Shown: positions 20,759 to 20,922 of the stretch, one piece after another
Position numbering within the stretch: the stretch's first letter is position 1
Layout: every line of letters starts with the position of its first letter
Source: Coriobacteriia bacterium
Lineage (GTDB): Bacteria > Actinomycetota > Coriobacteriia > WRKU01 > WQUG01
Length of the DNA stretch: 20,922 nucleotides
Assembly: GCA_009785705.1 (NCBI GenBank)
Contig: WQVS01000010.1
Span: 1-20,922, forward strand
Reading direction: 5' to 3'
Translations under genes and position numbers: made by a program
Notes under the pieces: generated by a model
Told to the model about the DNA's origin: nothing
Seen by the model: the letters and a program-made list of their open reading frames with translations, nothing else
Databases searched by the model: none

Positions 20759-20922
20759 TCGCCAGTCCCTTCACTTTGTTTCGCATCTTGTTTAACTTAT
20801 GTACCAGGGGTAGAGTTCCTTCTGGTGTGCGGTGACCCTTGTTGCACGTCTAGTAGAATAGTGGAGTGCGGAGCATAGACTTGTTGACTTTCCCAAGTTA
20901 AAAGCAAGACTTTGCTTATGTA
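20759..20922. other. no gene recognised at right edge
   Basis: I see no supported coding or RNA gene here. A TTGACT at 20884-20889 resembles a -35 element but has no matching -10 within normal spacing before the window ends. Confidence 0.5.

Overview
The window looks like a chromosomal segment from an anaerobic, moderate-GC actinobacterium, most plausibly class Coriobacteriia. That placement is inference. It rests on an fhaA-fhaB-pstP-rodA/pbp-pknB type cell-wall kinase locus (an actinobacterial hallmark), a rubrerythrin, frequent GTG starts and -10 elements placed so that transcripts would be leaderless.

Left edge (1-1670): a strong intrinsic terminator of an off-window gene, a rubrerythrin gene with a Fur/PerR-like box, a convergent A24-type prepilin peptidase, and tRNA-Arg(CCT). 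Upstream of the peptidase are three TTA-containing units repeated every 11 bp.

Minus-strand cell-wall signalling operon (10563 to 1671): a Ser/Thr kinase with a C-terminal membrane hairpin, FhaA (DUF3662+FHA), FhaB (TM+FHA), a membrane PP2C phosphatase, one polypeptide that fuses a RodA/FtsW-type glycosyltransferase to a class B penicillin-binding protein, and a PASTA-domain Ser/Thr kinase. Together these should sense muropeptides or lipid II and tune septal or lateral peptidoglycan synthesis.

Middle (10564-12320): six more units of the 11-bp repeat ending at a TACAAT -10 box, a BrnT/BrnA toxin-antitoxin pair, and a Crp/Fnr-type regulator transcribed leftward. The regulator gene contains an in-frame tract of ten G (ten C in the coding sense). 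Loss or gain of one base gives a stop almost at once and removes the helix-turn-helix, so it looks like a phase-variable switch. It is divergent from the next operon, with a 21-bp perfect dyad between them.

Plus-strand operon (12321-20701): seven tightly packed genes. The first three are a TerY-like vWA protein, a PP2C phosphatase with a TM segment, coiled coil and acidic tail, and a kinase of the TerY-P triad type (known from the tellurite/Ter literature). Four membrane proteins follow. The kinase carries an additional zinc ribbon of pattern C-x2-C-x10-C-x4-C with a central NAVFCS-like core. The same ribbon, similar even at DNA level, recurs once in each of two small polytopic proteins and twice in a large single-pass protein with a wide extracytoplasmic region. 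The remaining member has an 11-residue-periodic coiled coil between its first two TM segments.

The best candidate for an undescribed system is this extended operon: a vWA/PP2C/kinase phospho-switch tied by a shared zinc-ribbon module to membrane partners, next to a putatively phase-variable Crp-family regulator. The window holds three kinases, two PP2C phosphatases and two FHA proteins, so cross-talk between the two phospho-networks is possible.
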